Shown: positions 25,756 through 34,839, counted from the first letter of the stretch. The stretch is 35,141 nucleotides of DNA from Burkholderiaceae bacterium (GCA_016936875.1 JAFGXB010000134.1:1-35141), one strand, 5' to 3'. Numbers and translations are program-made. Notes: a model not told the origin generated them from the letters alone.

Positions 25756-26382
25756 ATGCAACTCACCAGCCCTGCTTTTGCCGATGGCCAGCCCATCCCG
25801 CCGCAATACGCGTTCTGCAAGCCTGCCGTCGTTGGACATGTGGCGCTATCGCAAAACCTCAATCCGCCGCTGGCCTGGTCTGACGTGCCCGCAGGCACGC
25901 AAAGCCTGGTGCTGATCTGCCACGATCCGGACGTTCCCAGCCGCGCGGACGATGTCAACCTCGACGGCCACTCCGTGCCCGCAGACCTGCCGCGAGTGGA
26001 CTTCTATCACTGGCTGTTGGTCGATATTCCCGCATCGCGCACGCAGATCGCCGAAAAAGAATTCAGCCATGAAGTGAGCGCGCGCGGCAAACCTGGACCG
26101 GCTTGTACCGAAGGCATGCGCCACGGCGTGAACGATTACACCGCCTGGTTCGCCGGGGATCAGGACATGGCCGGGCAATACTTCGGCTACGACGGCCCCT
26201 GCCCGCCGTGGAACGACACCCTGCTGCACCACTACATCTTCACCCTCTACGCGCTCGACGTGGCGCGCTGCCCGGTGGACGGCGCGTTCAGCGGTGCGCA
26301 ACTGCGCGCCGCCATCGCCCCGCATGTGCTCGCACAAGCCCGCCTCACCGGCACCTACACCCTCAACCCCGCCCTGCGCTGA
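25756..26382 (+). CDS. YbhB/YbcL family protein (PEBP, Raf-kinase-inhibitor-like)
   Basis: 208 residues, one PEBP domain. Visible motifs are the DPDVPSR and HWLLVDIPA strands and the ligand-pocket regions GPACTEGMRHGVNDYT and YFGYDGPCPPWND, then HHYIFTLYAL. Bacterial members have no settled function. No signal peptide is present. The ATG at 25756 has TTGGAG upstream. It is sandwiched between the CDF gene and a small membrane protein gene that starts three bases after its stop. Confidence 0.9.
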   Translation: MQLTSPAFADGQPIPPQYAFCKPAVVGHVALSQNLNPPLAWSDVPAGTQSLVLICHDPDVPSRADDVNLDGHSVPADLPRVDFYHWLLVDIPASRTQIAEKEFSHEVSARGKPGPACTEGMRHGVNDYTAWFAGDQDMAGQYFGYDGPCPPWNDTLLHHYIFTLYALDVARCPVDGAFSGAQLRAAIAPHVLAQARLTGTYTLNPALR

Positions 26383-26385
26383 GTC

Positions 26386-26679
26386 ATGCCCGACATCCCG
26401 CAAACTCCCACCCCTACGCCGCCGAAGAAAAAAAGCGGCTGGGGCGTCCAGCTCAGCGGCTTGCTGGGCATCCTCATCGGCATCGCGGTGCTGGTGGGCA
26501 TTTTCAGCCTGTTGCGCGACCGGCTGGTGAACAGCCCGGTGGACGCGCCGCAACTGCAACTCGCCAATGACAGTCCGTGCATGAACGACGGCCTCAAGGC
26601 CCTGGCCGCCAGCGGCAAACCCATTACCTATGGCCAGCTCGGCACCCTGAAAACACAATGCGGGGAAGACGGTGAGTAA
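26386..26679 (+). CDS. Small single-span membrane protein, unrecognised
   Basis: 97 residues, unknown. A Pro/Thr-rich N-terminus with a KKK cluster (PKKKSGWG) precedes one hydrophobic helix at about 24-43 (LLGILIGIAVLVGIFSLL). The rest, about 54 residues, has two Cys (SPCMND and KTQCGED) that could form a disulfide if periplasmic; the KKK-in topology favours that. It starts three bases after the PEBP stop and is probably co-translated. No known family was recognised. Confidence 0.65.
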   Translation: MPDIPQTPTPTPPKKKSGWGVQLSGLLGILIGIAVLVGIFSLLRDRLVNSPVDAPQLQLANDSPCMNDGLKALAASGKPITYGQLGTLKTQCGEDGE

Positions 26680-26686
26680 ACCCCGC

Positions 26687-26721
26687 TGAACACCCCAGGC
26701 CGCTTCAGCCTGGGGTGTTCA
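26687..26721. terminator. Long hairpin at convergent gene ends
   Basis: TGAACACCCCAGGC (26687-26700) pairs perfectly with GCCTGGGGTGTTCA (26708-26721), 14 bp with a 7-base loop. It lies seven bases after the small membrane protein's stop and overlaps the sensor kinase stop codon. There is no T-run on either strand, yet stem strength and location suggest a shared terminator or 3'-end block. Confidence 0.65.
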
Positions 26722-28215
26722 CGCTCTTGCAAACTGCACCTGCACCCTGAGCCCGCGGCCCGGCGTGTGTAGTGGCAAGTCGCTCAGTGTGATCTCGGCG
26801 TCGTGCTGGCGGGCAATTTCGCGCACGATGGCCAGGCCCAGGCCGCTGCCTTCGCTGCCGTTGTCGAGAATGCGATAGAACGGCTCGAACACCAGTGCGC
26901 GCTCGGCCTCGGGAATGCCGGGGCCGCTATCGTCCACCTGCAATTGCACCACGACTCTGGCACCCGGGCCGTCGGCCACGGCACTGCGCAAACGCAGGGT
27001 CACGCTGCCGCCGGGCGGGGTGTAGGTGATGGCGTTGTGCAGCAGGTTCTTGATCAGCTCGTGCAGCAGCAGGGCGTTGCCGCGCATGGGAAGTTTTGTG
27101 GGCGGGCTGTCGAACTCCAGGTCCAGGCCTTTGTCGAGAGCGAGCATGGCCAGCTCCTGCATGGCCTCGGCGGCGGGCTGGCGCAGATCAATCGTTTCAA
27201 ATACCGCGCGGGCCGCACCGCCCTGATTTTCGGCGCGGGTCAAGGCAAGGAGCTGGTTGACTAGGCGGGTGGTGCGCTCCACGCTGCGACCGATCTGCCG
27301 CAGGCTGGCGCGCAGTTCCTCGGGATCGGTTTCGCGCTGCGCCAGTTCGGCCTGCATACGCAGACCGGCCAGCGGCGTCTTGATCTGGTGGGCCGCGTCG
27401 GCGATGAAGCGTTTCTGCGTCTGCAAAGACTGCTGCAGGCGGGCGAACAGACTGTTGATCGAATCGACCAGCGGCGCAATTTCTTCCGGCGCCTCCCGCT
27501 CGTCGATCGGGCTGATGTCGTCGGCGCGGCGGCGGCGGATGCGCGCCTGCAGTTCGTTGAGCGGCGCGATGCCCTGCCCCAGTCCGAACCAGACCAGCAG
27601 GATGAAGATGGGCACGACGACAAACTGCGGCAGGATGACGCCCTGCACAATGTCGCGCGCCAGCCGTGTGCGCGCATCCATGCTCTGCGCCACCTGCACC
27701 AGCACCGGCACCGCCCGAGGCGCCCCGGCCGCAACGGGAGGCCACGCCCAGGCGGCGGCCAGCCGCACGCTGTGGTCGCCCATCTCGCCATCGCGCCACG
27801 ACACCGCCAACGGCCCCGAGGCGGCGTGGCTGGGCGGCAGCATCGCCGGTGACGGCAAACCCGCCGCCCCGGCCAGCAGCGCGCCGGACACGCTGCGCAC
27901 CTGATAGCCCAGAATGCCACCGGCCGGCGGCTGCCGCAGGGTCTGCTGCCACAAGGCCGACTGCACAGCGTCCTGCGCGCCCTGCGTCTGCACCTGCGCG
28001 GCGAGCTGCCTCAAGGTGTGTTCCAGCGCGGCGTCGTAAGGCCGTGCGGCAATGGCCTGCGCCACGAGGTAGGTGATGCCGATGGACAGCGGCCACAGCA
28101 GCAACATCGGCGCGAGCATCCAGTCGAGAATTTCGCCGAACAGCGAGCGCGGATGGCGTCTGCCGCCCCGCGCAGGTTCGCCTGCAACGCCCGGTTGCGG
28201 CGGCAGATCAGACAT
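26719..28215 (-). CDS. Sensor histidine kinase, TctE/QseC-like
   Basis: 498 residues. The N-terminus has a first span at about 30-52, a periplasmic domain to about 180 (2CSK_N-like), and a second span near 190-212. HAMP, then HisKA with phospho-acceptor His276 in DAAHQIKTPLAGLR, then the HATPase with HELIKNLLHNAI (N box), VDDSGPGIP, and GSGLGLAIVREI follow. It phosphorylates the response regulator encoded just upstream, whose stop it overlaps by eight bases. This kinase class responds to tricarboxylates, adrenergic-like signals or metals; the ligand is unknown here. The location behind the osmolyte genes hints at an osmotic or envelope cue, as inference. Confidence 0.93.
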   Translation of the reverse strand: MSDLPPQPGVAGEPARGGRRHPRSLFGEILDWMLAPMLLLWPLSIGITYLVAQAIAARPYDAALEHTLRQLAAQVQTQGAQDAVQSALWQQTLRQPPAGGILGYQVRSVSGALLAGAAGLPSPAMLPPSHAASGPLAVSWRDGEMGDHSVRLAAAWAWPPVAAGAPRAVPVLVQVAQSMDARTRLARDIVQGVILPQFVVVPIFILLVWFGLGQGIAPLNELQARIRRRRADDISPIDEREAPEEIAPLVDSINSLFARLQQSLQTQKRFIADAAHQIKTPLAGLRMQAELAQRETDPEELRASLRQIGRSVERTTRLVNQLLALTRAENQGGAARAVFETIDLRQPAAEAMQELAMLALDKGLDLEFDSPPTKLPMRGNALLLHELIKNLLHNAITYTPPGGSVTLRLRSAVADGPGARVVVQLQVDDSGPGIPEAERALVFEPFYRILDNGSEGSGLGLAIVREIARQHDAEITLSDLPLHTPGRGLRVQVQFARA

Positions 28216-28918
28216 CGGGCTTGACGGCCTCGCTGGTCGGCGTGGGGGCAGGAACAATTTTTTCCAGGCAGTAACCCAGGCCGCGCACCGTGGCGATGCG
28301 CACCGGTCCCACCTCGATCTTCTTGCGCAGCCGGTGCACATAGACCTCGATGGCGTTGGTGCTCACCTCTTCCCCCCAGACGCACAGATGCTCGACGAGC
28401 TGGTCTTTGCTCACCAAGCGGCCCGCGCGCTGTAACAGCACTTCGAGCAGGGTGAGTTCGCGCGCCGAGAGTTCCACCACATGGCCGTCGAGCGTGACCA
28501 CGCGGCCGGTGATGTCGTAGTGCAAAGGGCCGTGCTGGATGATGGCGCTGGCCCCGCCCATGCCCCGGCGCGACAGCGCCCGAACCCGCGCCTCAAGCTC
28601 CTGCAGGGCGAAAGGTTTGGCCATGTAGTCGTCGGCGCCCAAATCGAGGCCGCGCACCTTGTCTTCCACACTGTCGGCGGCGGTGAGGATGAGCACCGGC
28701 ACGGTGGTGCCGCGCGCGCGCAGTTTGCGCAGCACGTCAAAGCCCGACAGCCGCGGCAGCCCCAGATCGAGAATCAGCAGATCGAAGGAGTTGGATTGCA
28801 GCGCCGCATCGGCGCTGTTGCCATCGGCCACCTGATCGACGGCGTAGCCCAGCGCGCGCAGGGAACGCAGCAGCCCATCGGCCAGAACCCGGTCATCTTC
28901 GGCAATCAGAATCCGCAT
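28208..28918 (-). CDS. OmpR/PhoB-family response regulator
   Basis: 236 residues. The receiver domain has the acidic pair EDD (7-9), phosphorylated Asp51 in LILDLGLPRLSG, and Lys101 in MAKPF. A winged-helix DNA-binding domain fills about 125-225 (ELSARELTLLEVLL, VSTNAIEVYVHRLRKKI, TVRGLGYCLEK). It would control transcription when phosphorylated by the downstream kinase. GGAGACAAGC stands before ATG 28918. The gene is 58 bases after the MscS gene on the same strand, so it may belong to the long operon or have its own promoter in that gap. Confidence 0.94.
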   Translation of the reverse strand: MRILIAEDDRVLADGLLRSLRALGYAVDQVADGNSADAALQSNSFDLLILDLGLPRLSGFDVLRKLRARGTTVPVLILTAADSVEDKVRGLDLGADDYMAKPFALQELEARVRALSRRGMGGASAIIQHGPLHYDITGRVVTLDGHVVELSARELTLLEVLLQRAGRLVSKDQLVEHLCVWGEEVSTNAIEVYVHRLRKKIEVGPVRIATVRGLGYCLEKIVPAPTPTSEAVKPDV

Positions 28919-28976
28919 GCTTGTCTCCGCGATGAACCGACTGCGCTGCCGTTGCGCTTCGGCGTTTCTGGGGATT

Positions 28977-30074
28977 TTAGGCCGCAGCCGCCTCGCGCCG
29001 CTGCAGCGAAACCGGCAGCGCCCCGGCGAGCTGCATCTGCAGGGTGCGCGTGGGGAAGGCAAACGCGACGCCGTGCCGGGCCAGCACGCGCATCAGGCCG
29101 AGATTGATGGCTTGCTGGGTGTTCATATACGCGGTGTAGTCGGACGTGTTCATCCAGTACACCACCTCGAAGTTCAGGCTGGAATCGCCGAAATCCTTGA
29201 AATGCGCGCGGTCGAAGCGGGCGTCGGGCTGCTGATCGACGATGGCTTTGACCATGGCCGGGATCTGCTCCATGGTGTCTGCCGGGGTGTCATACGTCAC
29301 GCCGAAGGCGAACAGGATGCGCCGCTCCTGCATGAATTTGTAGTTGCGCAGCCGCGCCTTGGTCAGATCGGTGTTGGAGAACACCACGATCTCCCCGCTG
29401 ATGGAGCGGATGCGCGTGGTCTTCAGGCCGATGTTTTCCACCGTTCCGGAGAAGTTGTCCACCACGACGAAGTGCCCGATCTGAAAGGGTTTGTCGAGCA
29501 CGATGGACAGGCTGGAGAACAGATCGCCCAGAATGTTCTGCAGCGCCAGGCCCACGGCAATGCCGCCCACGCCCAGACCGGCCAGCAGGGTGGTGACGTT
29601 GAAGCCGAGGTTATCGAGCAGCAACAGGAACACCAGCGACCACAGCACCAGCCGGGCGATGAAGCTCATCGCGGCCAGGCCGGTGGCGGTTTCGGGGTCG
29701 TGCGCGACGGCACGCTCGCGTGACACGCGAATCCAGAAGTCAAGAAAGCGCGAGACCCACAGGCCAATCTGCAAAAACAGGCCGACCGCCGCCAGCCCGA
29801 TCAGCCACTTCGCAGTGGTGGCGGGTAACACCAGACTCTGCGTCGCCGGGTACAGACCGATAAGAGCGGCCAACGGCAACCGCGTACCTTGCAAGGCACT
29901 CACCAAGGCGTCATCCCAACGATTGCTGGTGCGCGCGGCAAACGCCGCCAGCCACGCGATCAGAATCGGCTTGAGAATGGACACCGCAACCACCACAAAA
30001 ACGAGCCAGCCCAGTGCGATGAGCCCGTTTTGCAGGGAGTTGCCAAGGAACGTCAGGGAGAGCCATGCGGTCAT
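28977..30074 (-). CDS. MscS-family mechanosensitive channel, first
   Basis: 365 residues with about five hydrophobic spans. The pore helix has the Gly/Ala pattern TLLAGLGVGGIAVGLALQNILGDLFSS near 180-205, followed by the beta domain (DKPFQIGHFVVV, GTVENIGLKTTRIR) and VFSNTDLTKARLRNY. The C-terminal domain follows to the end. MscS channels open on membrane tension and release ions and small solutes after hypo-osmotic shock. It lies 31 bases after the second MscS gene in the osmolyte run; AAAGG precedes ATG 30074. The number of helices is a by-eye estimate. Confidence 0.93.
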   Translation of the reverse strand: MTAWLSLTFLGNSLQNGLIALGWLVFVVVAVSILKPILIAWLAAFAARTSNRWDDALVSALQGTRLPLAALIGLYPATQSLVLPATTAKWLIGLAAVGLFLQIGLWVSRFLDFWIRVSRERAVAHDPETATGLAAMSFIARLVLWSLVFLLLLDNLGFNVTTLLAGLGVGGIAVGLALQNILGDLFSSLSIVLDKPFQIGHFVVVDNFSGTVENIGLKTTRIRSISGEIVVFSNTDLTKARLRNYKFMQERRILFAFGVTYDTPADTMEQIPAMVKAIVDQQPDARFDRAHFKDFGDSSLNFEVVYWMNTSDYTAYMNTQQAINLGLMRVLARHGVAFAFPTRTLQMQLAGALPVSLQRREAAAA

Positions 30075-30105
30075 TGCGCAGCCTTTCACAAGAGAAATAA
30101 GGGGA

Positions 30106-31248
30106 TCAGGGGGTAAACGGCGGCATGTTCCGGGATGCCTCGCCAGTCGCGGTCGCCGCGTCATGCCACTGCATGCGACGACGGGGCAGATGCTGCGGCT
30201 GGGCGCGCTGCATGTAGGCAATCATGCCTTCGCGGATGCGGCAGCGCAGCTCCCAGGCGCGCGCCGAGTTGGCCGCGCTGACCAGAAAGCGCACCTGCAC
30301 CGCAGTTTCGGTGGCGTCGGTCACATGCACCAGAGCCAGACGGCCGTCCCAGTCGGGGTCGGCTGCGCACAGTCGCTTGAGTTCATCGCGCAGACACTCC
30401 ACCGGGGTGGCGTAGTCCACCCACAGAAACACCGTGCCCAGCAGACTGGCGCTGGTGCGCGTCCAGTTCTGGAACGGGTGTTCGATGAACCATTGCAGCG
30501 GCAGAATCAGGCGCCGGTCGTCCCATACACGGAAGACCACATAAGTGCCCGTGATCTCCTCCACCCGCCCCCACTCGCCCTCAACGATGAGCACATCGTT
30601 GATGCGGATCGGCTCGGTCATCGCGATCTGCAAACCCGCCAGCAGATTGCTCAGCACCGGGCGTGCGGCGAAACCCACCACCAGCCCGGCGATGCCCGCC
30701 GACGCCAGCAGGCTGGCGCCGATCTGCCGCACATCGGGAATGCTCATCAGCGCCACGGCCAGCCCGACGAGCAGAATCAGGAAGCTCAAGACGCGGGTGA
30801 GCACCCGGGCCCGAGTGAGCAGGCCACGCACGGCGAGATTGGCGTCGAGCAGGTTGGGATCGTCGGGCAGTTGCAGACCGCCGCGTCGCAGCACCACGAG
30901 ATCGCCGCCCGCGCGGACCAGACGCATGGCCAGCCAGGTCAAGGCGGCGATCAGCAACAGGTGCAGCGGGTGGATCGTCCAGGACGCGCTGCCCAACGCC
31001 GGCTTGAGCAGCGCCGCATCGATGCGCAGCACCAGCAACAGCCACGCCAGCCGCAGCGGGTTGCGCAGGCGAAGGTACAGAAACTGCCCGTTGCCCTCGG
31101 GCCCGCTCGCCCTCAGCAGCAGGCGCGCCGCCAGCATGAACAGGGGCGCCGCCAGCAGCGTGAGCATGAGCGCCTGCGCCTGGGCCGGATGGGTCGGCAC
31201 CCAGTGCCACAGCATCGTCCAGTTCACGTTCAGATCGCCTGCCATCAT
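30106..31248 (-). CDS. MscS-family mechanosensitive channel, second
   Basis: 380 residues. Spans occur at about 22-42, 65-80, 92-108, 145-165 and the pore helix near 175-200 (ASLLASAGIAGLVVGFAARPVLSNLLAG). The MscS beta domain shows MTEPIRINDVLIVEGEWGRV and WDDRRLILPLQWFIEHPF, then a C-terminal domain. Sequence is clearly different from the neighbouring MscS, so it is not a recent tandem copy. The double ATG (31248 and 31245) lies 17 bases after the ggpS stop with GGAGCC before it. Close spacing to ggpS suggests joint expression with osmolyte synthesis. Confidence 0.92.
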   Translation of the reverse strand: MMAGDLNVNWTMLWHWVPTHPAQAQALMLTLLAAPLFMLAARLLLRASGPEGNGQFLYLRLRNPLRLAWLLLVLRIDAALLKPALGSASWTIHPLHLLLIAALTWLAMRLVRAGGDLVVLRRGGLQLPDDPNLLDANLAVRGLLTRARVLTRVLSFLILLVGLAVALMSIPDVRQIGASLLASAGIAGLVVGFAARPVLSNLLAGLQIAMTEPIRINDVLIVEGEWGRVEEITGTYVVFRVWDDRRLILPLQWFIEHPFQNWTRTSASLLGTVFLWVDYATPVECLRDELKRLCAADPDWDGRLALVHVTDATETAVQVRFLVSAANSARAWELRCRIREGMIAYMQRAQPQHLPRRRMQWHDAATATGEASRNMPPFTP

Positions 31249-31265
31249 CGGCTCCGCCCGGCCGC

Positions 31266-32747
31266 TCACTGCGCCCGCAACTGCGCGAACAGTTCGAGCA
31301 CGTGGCGGGTCCAGTGGGTGATGTCGTAACGGCTGATGAGCGCATCCATGCGCTGCATGCGCTCGCACTGTTCCTGGCGCGGCATGTCCAGCGCCCGGTC
31401 GATGGCGTCGTCCATCTGGCTGAGGCTGTAGGGGTTGACGAGCACGGCATCCTGCAGCTCCACGGCCGCGCCGGCGAACTCCGAGAGCACCAGCACGCCG
31501 CTCTCGTTCACATGCGCGGCGATGAATTCCTTGGCCACGAGGTTCAGGCCGTCGCGCAGCGGGGTGATCCAGCAGATGTCGGCGGCACGGTAATAGCTCA
31601 GCGTCTCCTCGAAAGGCATGGGCGTGGTCGAAAGCAGGATGGGCGTCCAGGTGAGCGATCCGTGATGGCCGTTGATGCGCCCGACGAGCTGCTCGATGTT
31701 CTGCTGCGCCCGCTTGTAGACCCGCATGCCGTCGGCCGCGGCCACCGCCGTCACCAGCAGCCGGACTCGGCCGTGCAACTCGGGACGGCGCACCAGCAGG
31801 CGCTCGAAGGCCAGCAGCATTTCGCGCGTGCCCTTGGCATAGTCCACCCGGCCGATCGACACGATGATGGTCTGCTCGGCCATTTCGCGGCGGATATGGG
31901 CCACCCGCGCCAGGTTGTCGGGCTTCTGCACCGTGCTGCGGATGAGGTCGGCGTGGGTGCCGATGGGAAAGGCGTCGATGCGCACCCGGCGCCCGCCCAC
32001 GGTGACCGACACCGGCGTGACCGGCTCGGACAGCGCGGTGCCGGTGGCCTGCAGTTCCGGATAAACCTTGCGCTCGACCAACCCGTCGACCTTGCACAGC
32101 GACTGCACCAGCGCGGCAAAGTTGCGGGCGTAGCGCGGCACGTGAAAGCCCACCAGATCGCAATCGAGCAACGAGGCCAGGATTTCGTCGCGCCAAGGCA
32201 GGATGTTGAACACGTCGGGCGCGGGAAACGGCGTGTGGTGGAAAAAGGCGATCTTCACATCCGGGCGCATCTGCCGCACGAAACCCGGCACCAGCCACAG
32301 GTTGTAGTCGTGCACCCAGATCACCGCCCCCGGCGCGGCCTCGGCACAAGCCGCCTCGGCAAACAGGCGGTTGACCTCACGGAACACGGCCCACTGGCAG
32401 TTCTCCGTGGAGTAGAGGGAGGGAAAGCTGTTGAGCACGGGCCACAGCGCTTCTTTCGAGACGACGTGATAGAACTGGCTGATCTGCTCGGGCGTGAGGG
32501 GTAGCCGCACCACCTCGTAGCTGCCATAACTGTCGTTCACCGTGATGCGGCGCTCGAACTTCACCGGCTTGCCCGCGGGCGATTTTTTCCACGCCACCCA
32601 GCTCGCCCGGTCCACCTGGCCAATGAAACCCTTGAGCGCTGGCACGATGCCGTTGGGACTCTTGTTTTCCTTCAGGACGATCTGGCCGTCCTCGCTGTGT
32701 TCCTCATACGGTTGTCTGTGATAGACGATGACCAGAGATGAAGCCAT
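31266..32747 (-). CDS. ggpS: Glucosylglycerol-phosphate synthase (GgpS-like, GT20)
   Basis: 493 residues. Key segments match cyanobacterial GgpS: N-terminal [79 protein letters not shown] and [15 protein letters not shown]. OtsA instead begins with a RLVVVSNR motif, absent here. The enzyme joins ADP-glucose and glycerol-3-phosphate into glucosylglycerol-phosphate in the cytoplasm. Neighbours supply the logic: GpsA makes the acceptor and the HAD protein can remove the phosphate. GGGGG precedes ATG 32747, inside the end of the phosphatase gene (44-base overlap). Trehalose-6-phosphate synthesis remains a less likely alternative. Confidence 0.87.
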   Translation of the reverse strand: MASSLVIVYHRQPYEEHSEDGQIVLKENKSPNGIVPALKGFIGQVDRASWVAWKKSPAGKPVKFERRITVNDSYGSYEVVRLPLTPEQISQFYHVVSKEALWPVLNSFPSLYSTENCQWAVFREVNRLFAEAACAEAAPGAVIWVHDYNLWLVPGFVRQMRPDVKIAFFHHTPFPAPDVFNILPWRDEILASLLDCDLVGFHVPRYARNFAALVQSLCKVDGLVERKVYPELQATGTALSEPVTPVSVTVGGRRVRIDAFPIGTHADLIRSTVQKPDNLARVAHIRREMAEQTIIVSIGRVDYAKGTREMLLAFERLLVRRPELHGRVRLLVTAVAAADGMRVYKRAQQNIEQLVGRINGHHGSLTWTPILLSTTPMPFEETLSYYRAADICWITPLRDGLNLVAKEFIAAHVNESGVLVLSEFAGAAVELQDAVLVNPYSLSQMDDAIDRALDMPRQEQCERMQRMDALISRYDITHWTRHVLELFAQLRAQ

Positions 32748-33474
32748 TGAAATCCCCCTGTTGATGAAATCGCGTCAGCGCGTCGAGCACTCCGGCGGCA
32801 CCCGGTTGCGCGCTGCGGTAAACGTTGTCGTGCGGTGTGATGGCATGCTCCAGCCCCGCTTCGCGGTTGCTCACGGCCACGCCGGTCAGCCCGGTCTGGA
32901 ACATCGACAGATCGTTGAGCGTGTCACCAGCCACCAGGGTGCGGTGTTCGGGCAGGCCCAGCGCCGCCAGAGTGCGCAGCAGAGTCGCGCCCTTCTGCAC
33001 CCCGCGCGGCAACACGTCGAAATACTGGTTATCCGACATCAGGGTGTCGAAACCCAGACGTCGCAGCTCGCTCGCCGCCACTTGCGCTGCCTCGGCACAG
33101 TCGTAGAAATAGGAACGCCTGCGCCCGCTGTAAAGCGGCTGAGGCTGCAACGTCGGATGCTGGCGGACGATGGCTTCGATCTGATACGGCGCGTCGCTGG
33201 GCCAGGCGGCGTCGAGCCAGTGGTCGAGCGCCGGAATGGAGGCGAAGTCGACGCCGGTCGCCACGCTGGTGCCGACATCGCCGATCACATGGTCGGGCTG
33301 CACCGGCAACTCACTCGCAAGTTGCCGCATGAAATCGAGCCCGCGTCCGCTCACAAAAATCAGCACAATCTCGCCGCGGCGCTGCGCGATCCAGTCATAC
33401 AGCGCCGCCCGCTGCGCCGCGCTCCCTCCCAGAAACGTGCCGTCGAGATCGGTGGCCAGAATGGTCTGTGGCAT
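32704..33474 (-). CDS. ggpP: HAD phosphatase, sucrose-phosphatase-like, probable glucosylglycerol-phosphate phosphatase
   Basis: 256 residues. Motif I is DLDGTFLGG (8-16), motif II FVSGRG, and motif IV GDTLNDLSMF near 190, the layout of sucrose-6-phosphate phosphatase-like HAD enzymes with a C2 cap. Fused GgpP-GgpS proteins of Azotobacter and Stenotrophomonas carry an N-terminal phosphatase of the HAD class, so this gene next to ggpS is the expected dephosphorylating partner; the exact substrate is inferred. AAAGGCGGAG precedes ATG 33474. An ATG at 33489 overlaps the gpsA stop as ATGA and would add five residues, also plausible. Confidence 0.82.
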   Translation of the reverse strand: MPQTILATDLDGTFLGGSAAQRAALYDWIAQRRGEIVLIFVSGRGLDFMRQLASELPVQPDHVIGDVGTSVATGVDFASIPALDHWLDAAWPSDAPYQIEAIVRQHPTLQPQPLYSGRRRSYFYDCAEAAQVAASELRRLGFDTLMSDNQYFDVLPRGVQKGATLLRTLAALGLPEHRTLVAGDTLNDLSMFQTGLTGVAVSNREAGLEHAITPHDNVYRSAQPGAAGVLDALTRFHQQGDFNGFISGHRLSQTTV

Positions 33475-33485
33475 CGCTCCGCCTT

Positions 33486-34658
33486 TCATTGCGCCTGCCG
33501 CGTCGTCGCGCGGGACAAAGAAGAACGCATGCCCTGCGCATCGCGCAGCGGCCGGTGCGCATGCACGCCAGAAGTCACGGGCAGGCCCAGGCCGTCGTCC
33601 TGACGCAGCGGCGCGTTCAACAAGTGTTCCAAGGCCACCGCCGCCGTCTGCCGCTGCCCCAGCACCTCGCGCACCGCAGCAGCCACATGAAGACACAAAC
33701 CCAGCCTGCGCTCCAGGCTTTGCACCGACTGGCAGCTCACCGCGCCCTCGGCCAGCTCGTCGCCCTGCCCCGCCAGCTCGCCCCGCCCCAACCGCATGCC
33801 CAGCCGGGTGTTGCGTGACTGCGCCGATGACGCGGTGAGAAACAGATCACCCGCACCCGCGCTGGACAGCAGGGTTTCGGGCCGCCCGCCCAGCGCCAGT
33901 GTGAGGGCGCGCATGTCCTGCAGGCCGCGGGTGAGAATGGCGGCACGTGCGTTCTCGCCCAGATCGCCGCTCATGGCCATACCGCAGGCGATGGCAATCA
34001 TGTTCTTCAACGCTCCGCCCACCTGCACGCCGATGGCGTCGTCCGTCACGTCGAGCTGCACCCCGCCGGCGGCAAAAGCCGCGCGCAGCCCGTCCGTCAT
34101 GCGCTGCGCAAGGCGCTGCACGTCCACCGCGTTGCGCAAGCGCAGTGCGGGCAGGCCGACGGTCAACGCGGCAGGCTGCCCGCGCACCACTTCCTGCGCG
34201 AAGCTCGGCCCACCGATGGCGCCGATCAGCGCGTCGGATCGCAGCTCCTGCTGCAGCACCTGCGACATCAGCGCGCCGCTGTCGCGCTCGATGCCCTTGC
34301 AGGCAGCCAGCACCACGGCGCGCCGCTGCAGCAAGGGCGCGGCGGCCCGCGCCACCTCGCGCAGCGCGGCCGACGGCACCGCCATGAAAACGGCATCGGC
34401 ACCGTCGAGCACCTCGGCCATCTGGCTGCTCGCCTGCAGCCCCGGGGCCAGTGCCAGATCCGGCAGATGCCGCGGATTGCGCGCCTGGGTGGCGATGGCG
34501 TGGGTGAGATCGGGGCGCCGCGCCCACAGGCGCACCTCAAGCCCGCCGCGCCGCAAGGCGCAGGCCAGGGCTGTACCCCACGCGCCGGCACCGAGAATTG
34601 CAACGGTAGAAGGCCGAATCGGCGTTCCGGCGATGAATGAAGAAGCAGAGTTCTGCAT
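33486..34658 (-). CDS. gpsA: NAD(P)-dependent glycerol-3-phosphate dehydrogenase
   Basis: 390 residues, about 50 longer than typical GpsA. Motifs: ILGAGAWGTALACALRRGG (dinucleotide binding, near 21-39), AVPSAALREV, ACKGIERDSG, GGPSFAQEVVRGQPAAL, the catalytic GGALKNMIAIACGM with Lys, and AGAGDLFLTASSAQSRN. It reduces dihydroxyacetone phosphate to glycerol-3-phosphate. The final ~50 residues after HLLNAPLR have no family match. Leading the osmolyte run, it would feed ggpS and may be a dedicated copy besides a housekeeping gpsA elsewhere. GGGAG is five bases before ATG 34658. The stop overlaps a possible start of the phosphatase. Confidence 0.93.
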   Translation of the reverse strand: MQNSASSFIAGTPIRPSTVAILGAGAWGTALACALRRGGLEVRLWARRPDLTHAIATQARNPRHLPDLALAPGLQASSQMAEVLDGADAVFMAVPSAALREVARAAAPLLQRRAVVLAACKGIERDSGALMSQVLQQELRSDALIGAIGGPSFAQEVVRGQPAALTVGLPALRLRNAVDVQRLAQRMTDGLRAAFAAGGVQLDVTDDAIGVQVGGALKNMIAIACGMAMSGDLGENARAAILTRGLQDMRALTLALGGRPETLLSSAGAGDLFLTASSAQSRNTRLGMRLGRGELAGQGDELAEGAVSCQSVQSLERRLGLCLHVAAAVREVLGQRQTAAVALEHLLNAPLRQDDGLGLPVTSGVHAHRPLRDAQGMRSSLSRATTRQAQ

Positions 34659-34839
34659 GGACTCTCCCAAGGTCGTGAACAAGCTCGCGCTTGTCCGATG
34701 GCAGGACGCCCAGCAAGGGTGGACGTGGCGACTGGGGGCCGCGCGTGCAGACGCGACCAAAGGACATTCAGCATGAATGCCGTGAAACTCGGGGCCATTT
34801 GAAGCCCGCACGCCGCCCATGTGCCGGGCAGCAAATCCG

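Noticed and set aside
31266-32747. Trehalose-6-phosphate synthase (OtsA)
   Set aside because: The GT20 fold fits both, but the N-terminal motif and many inner segments follow GgpS. No otsB-like pairing beyond the HAD gene is seen, and gpsA supplies the GgpS acceptor.
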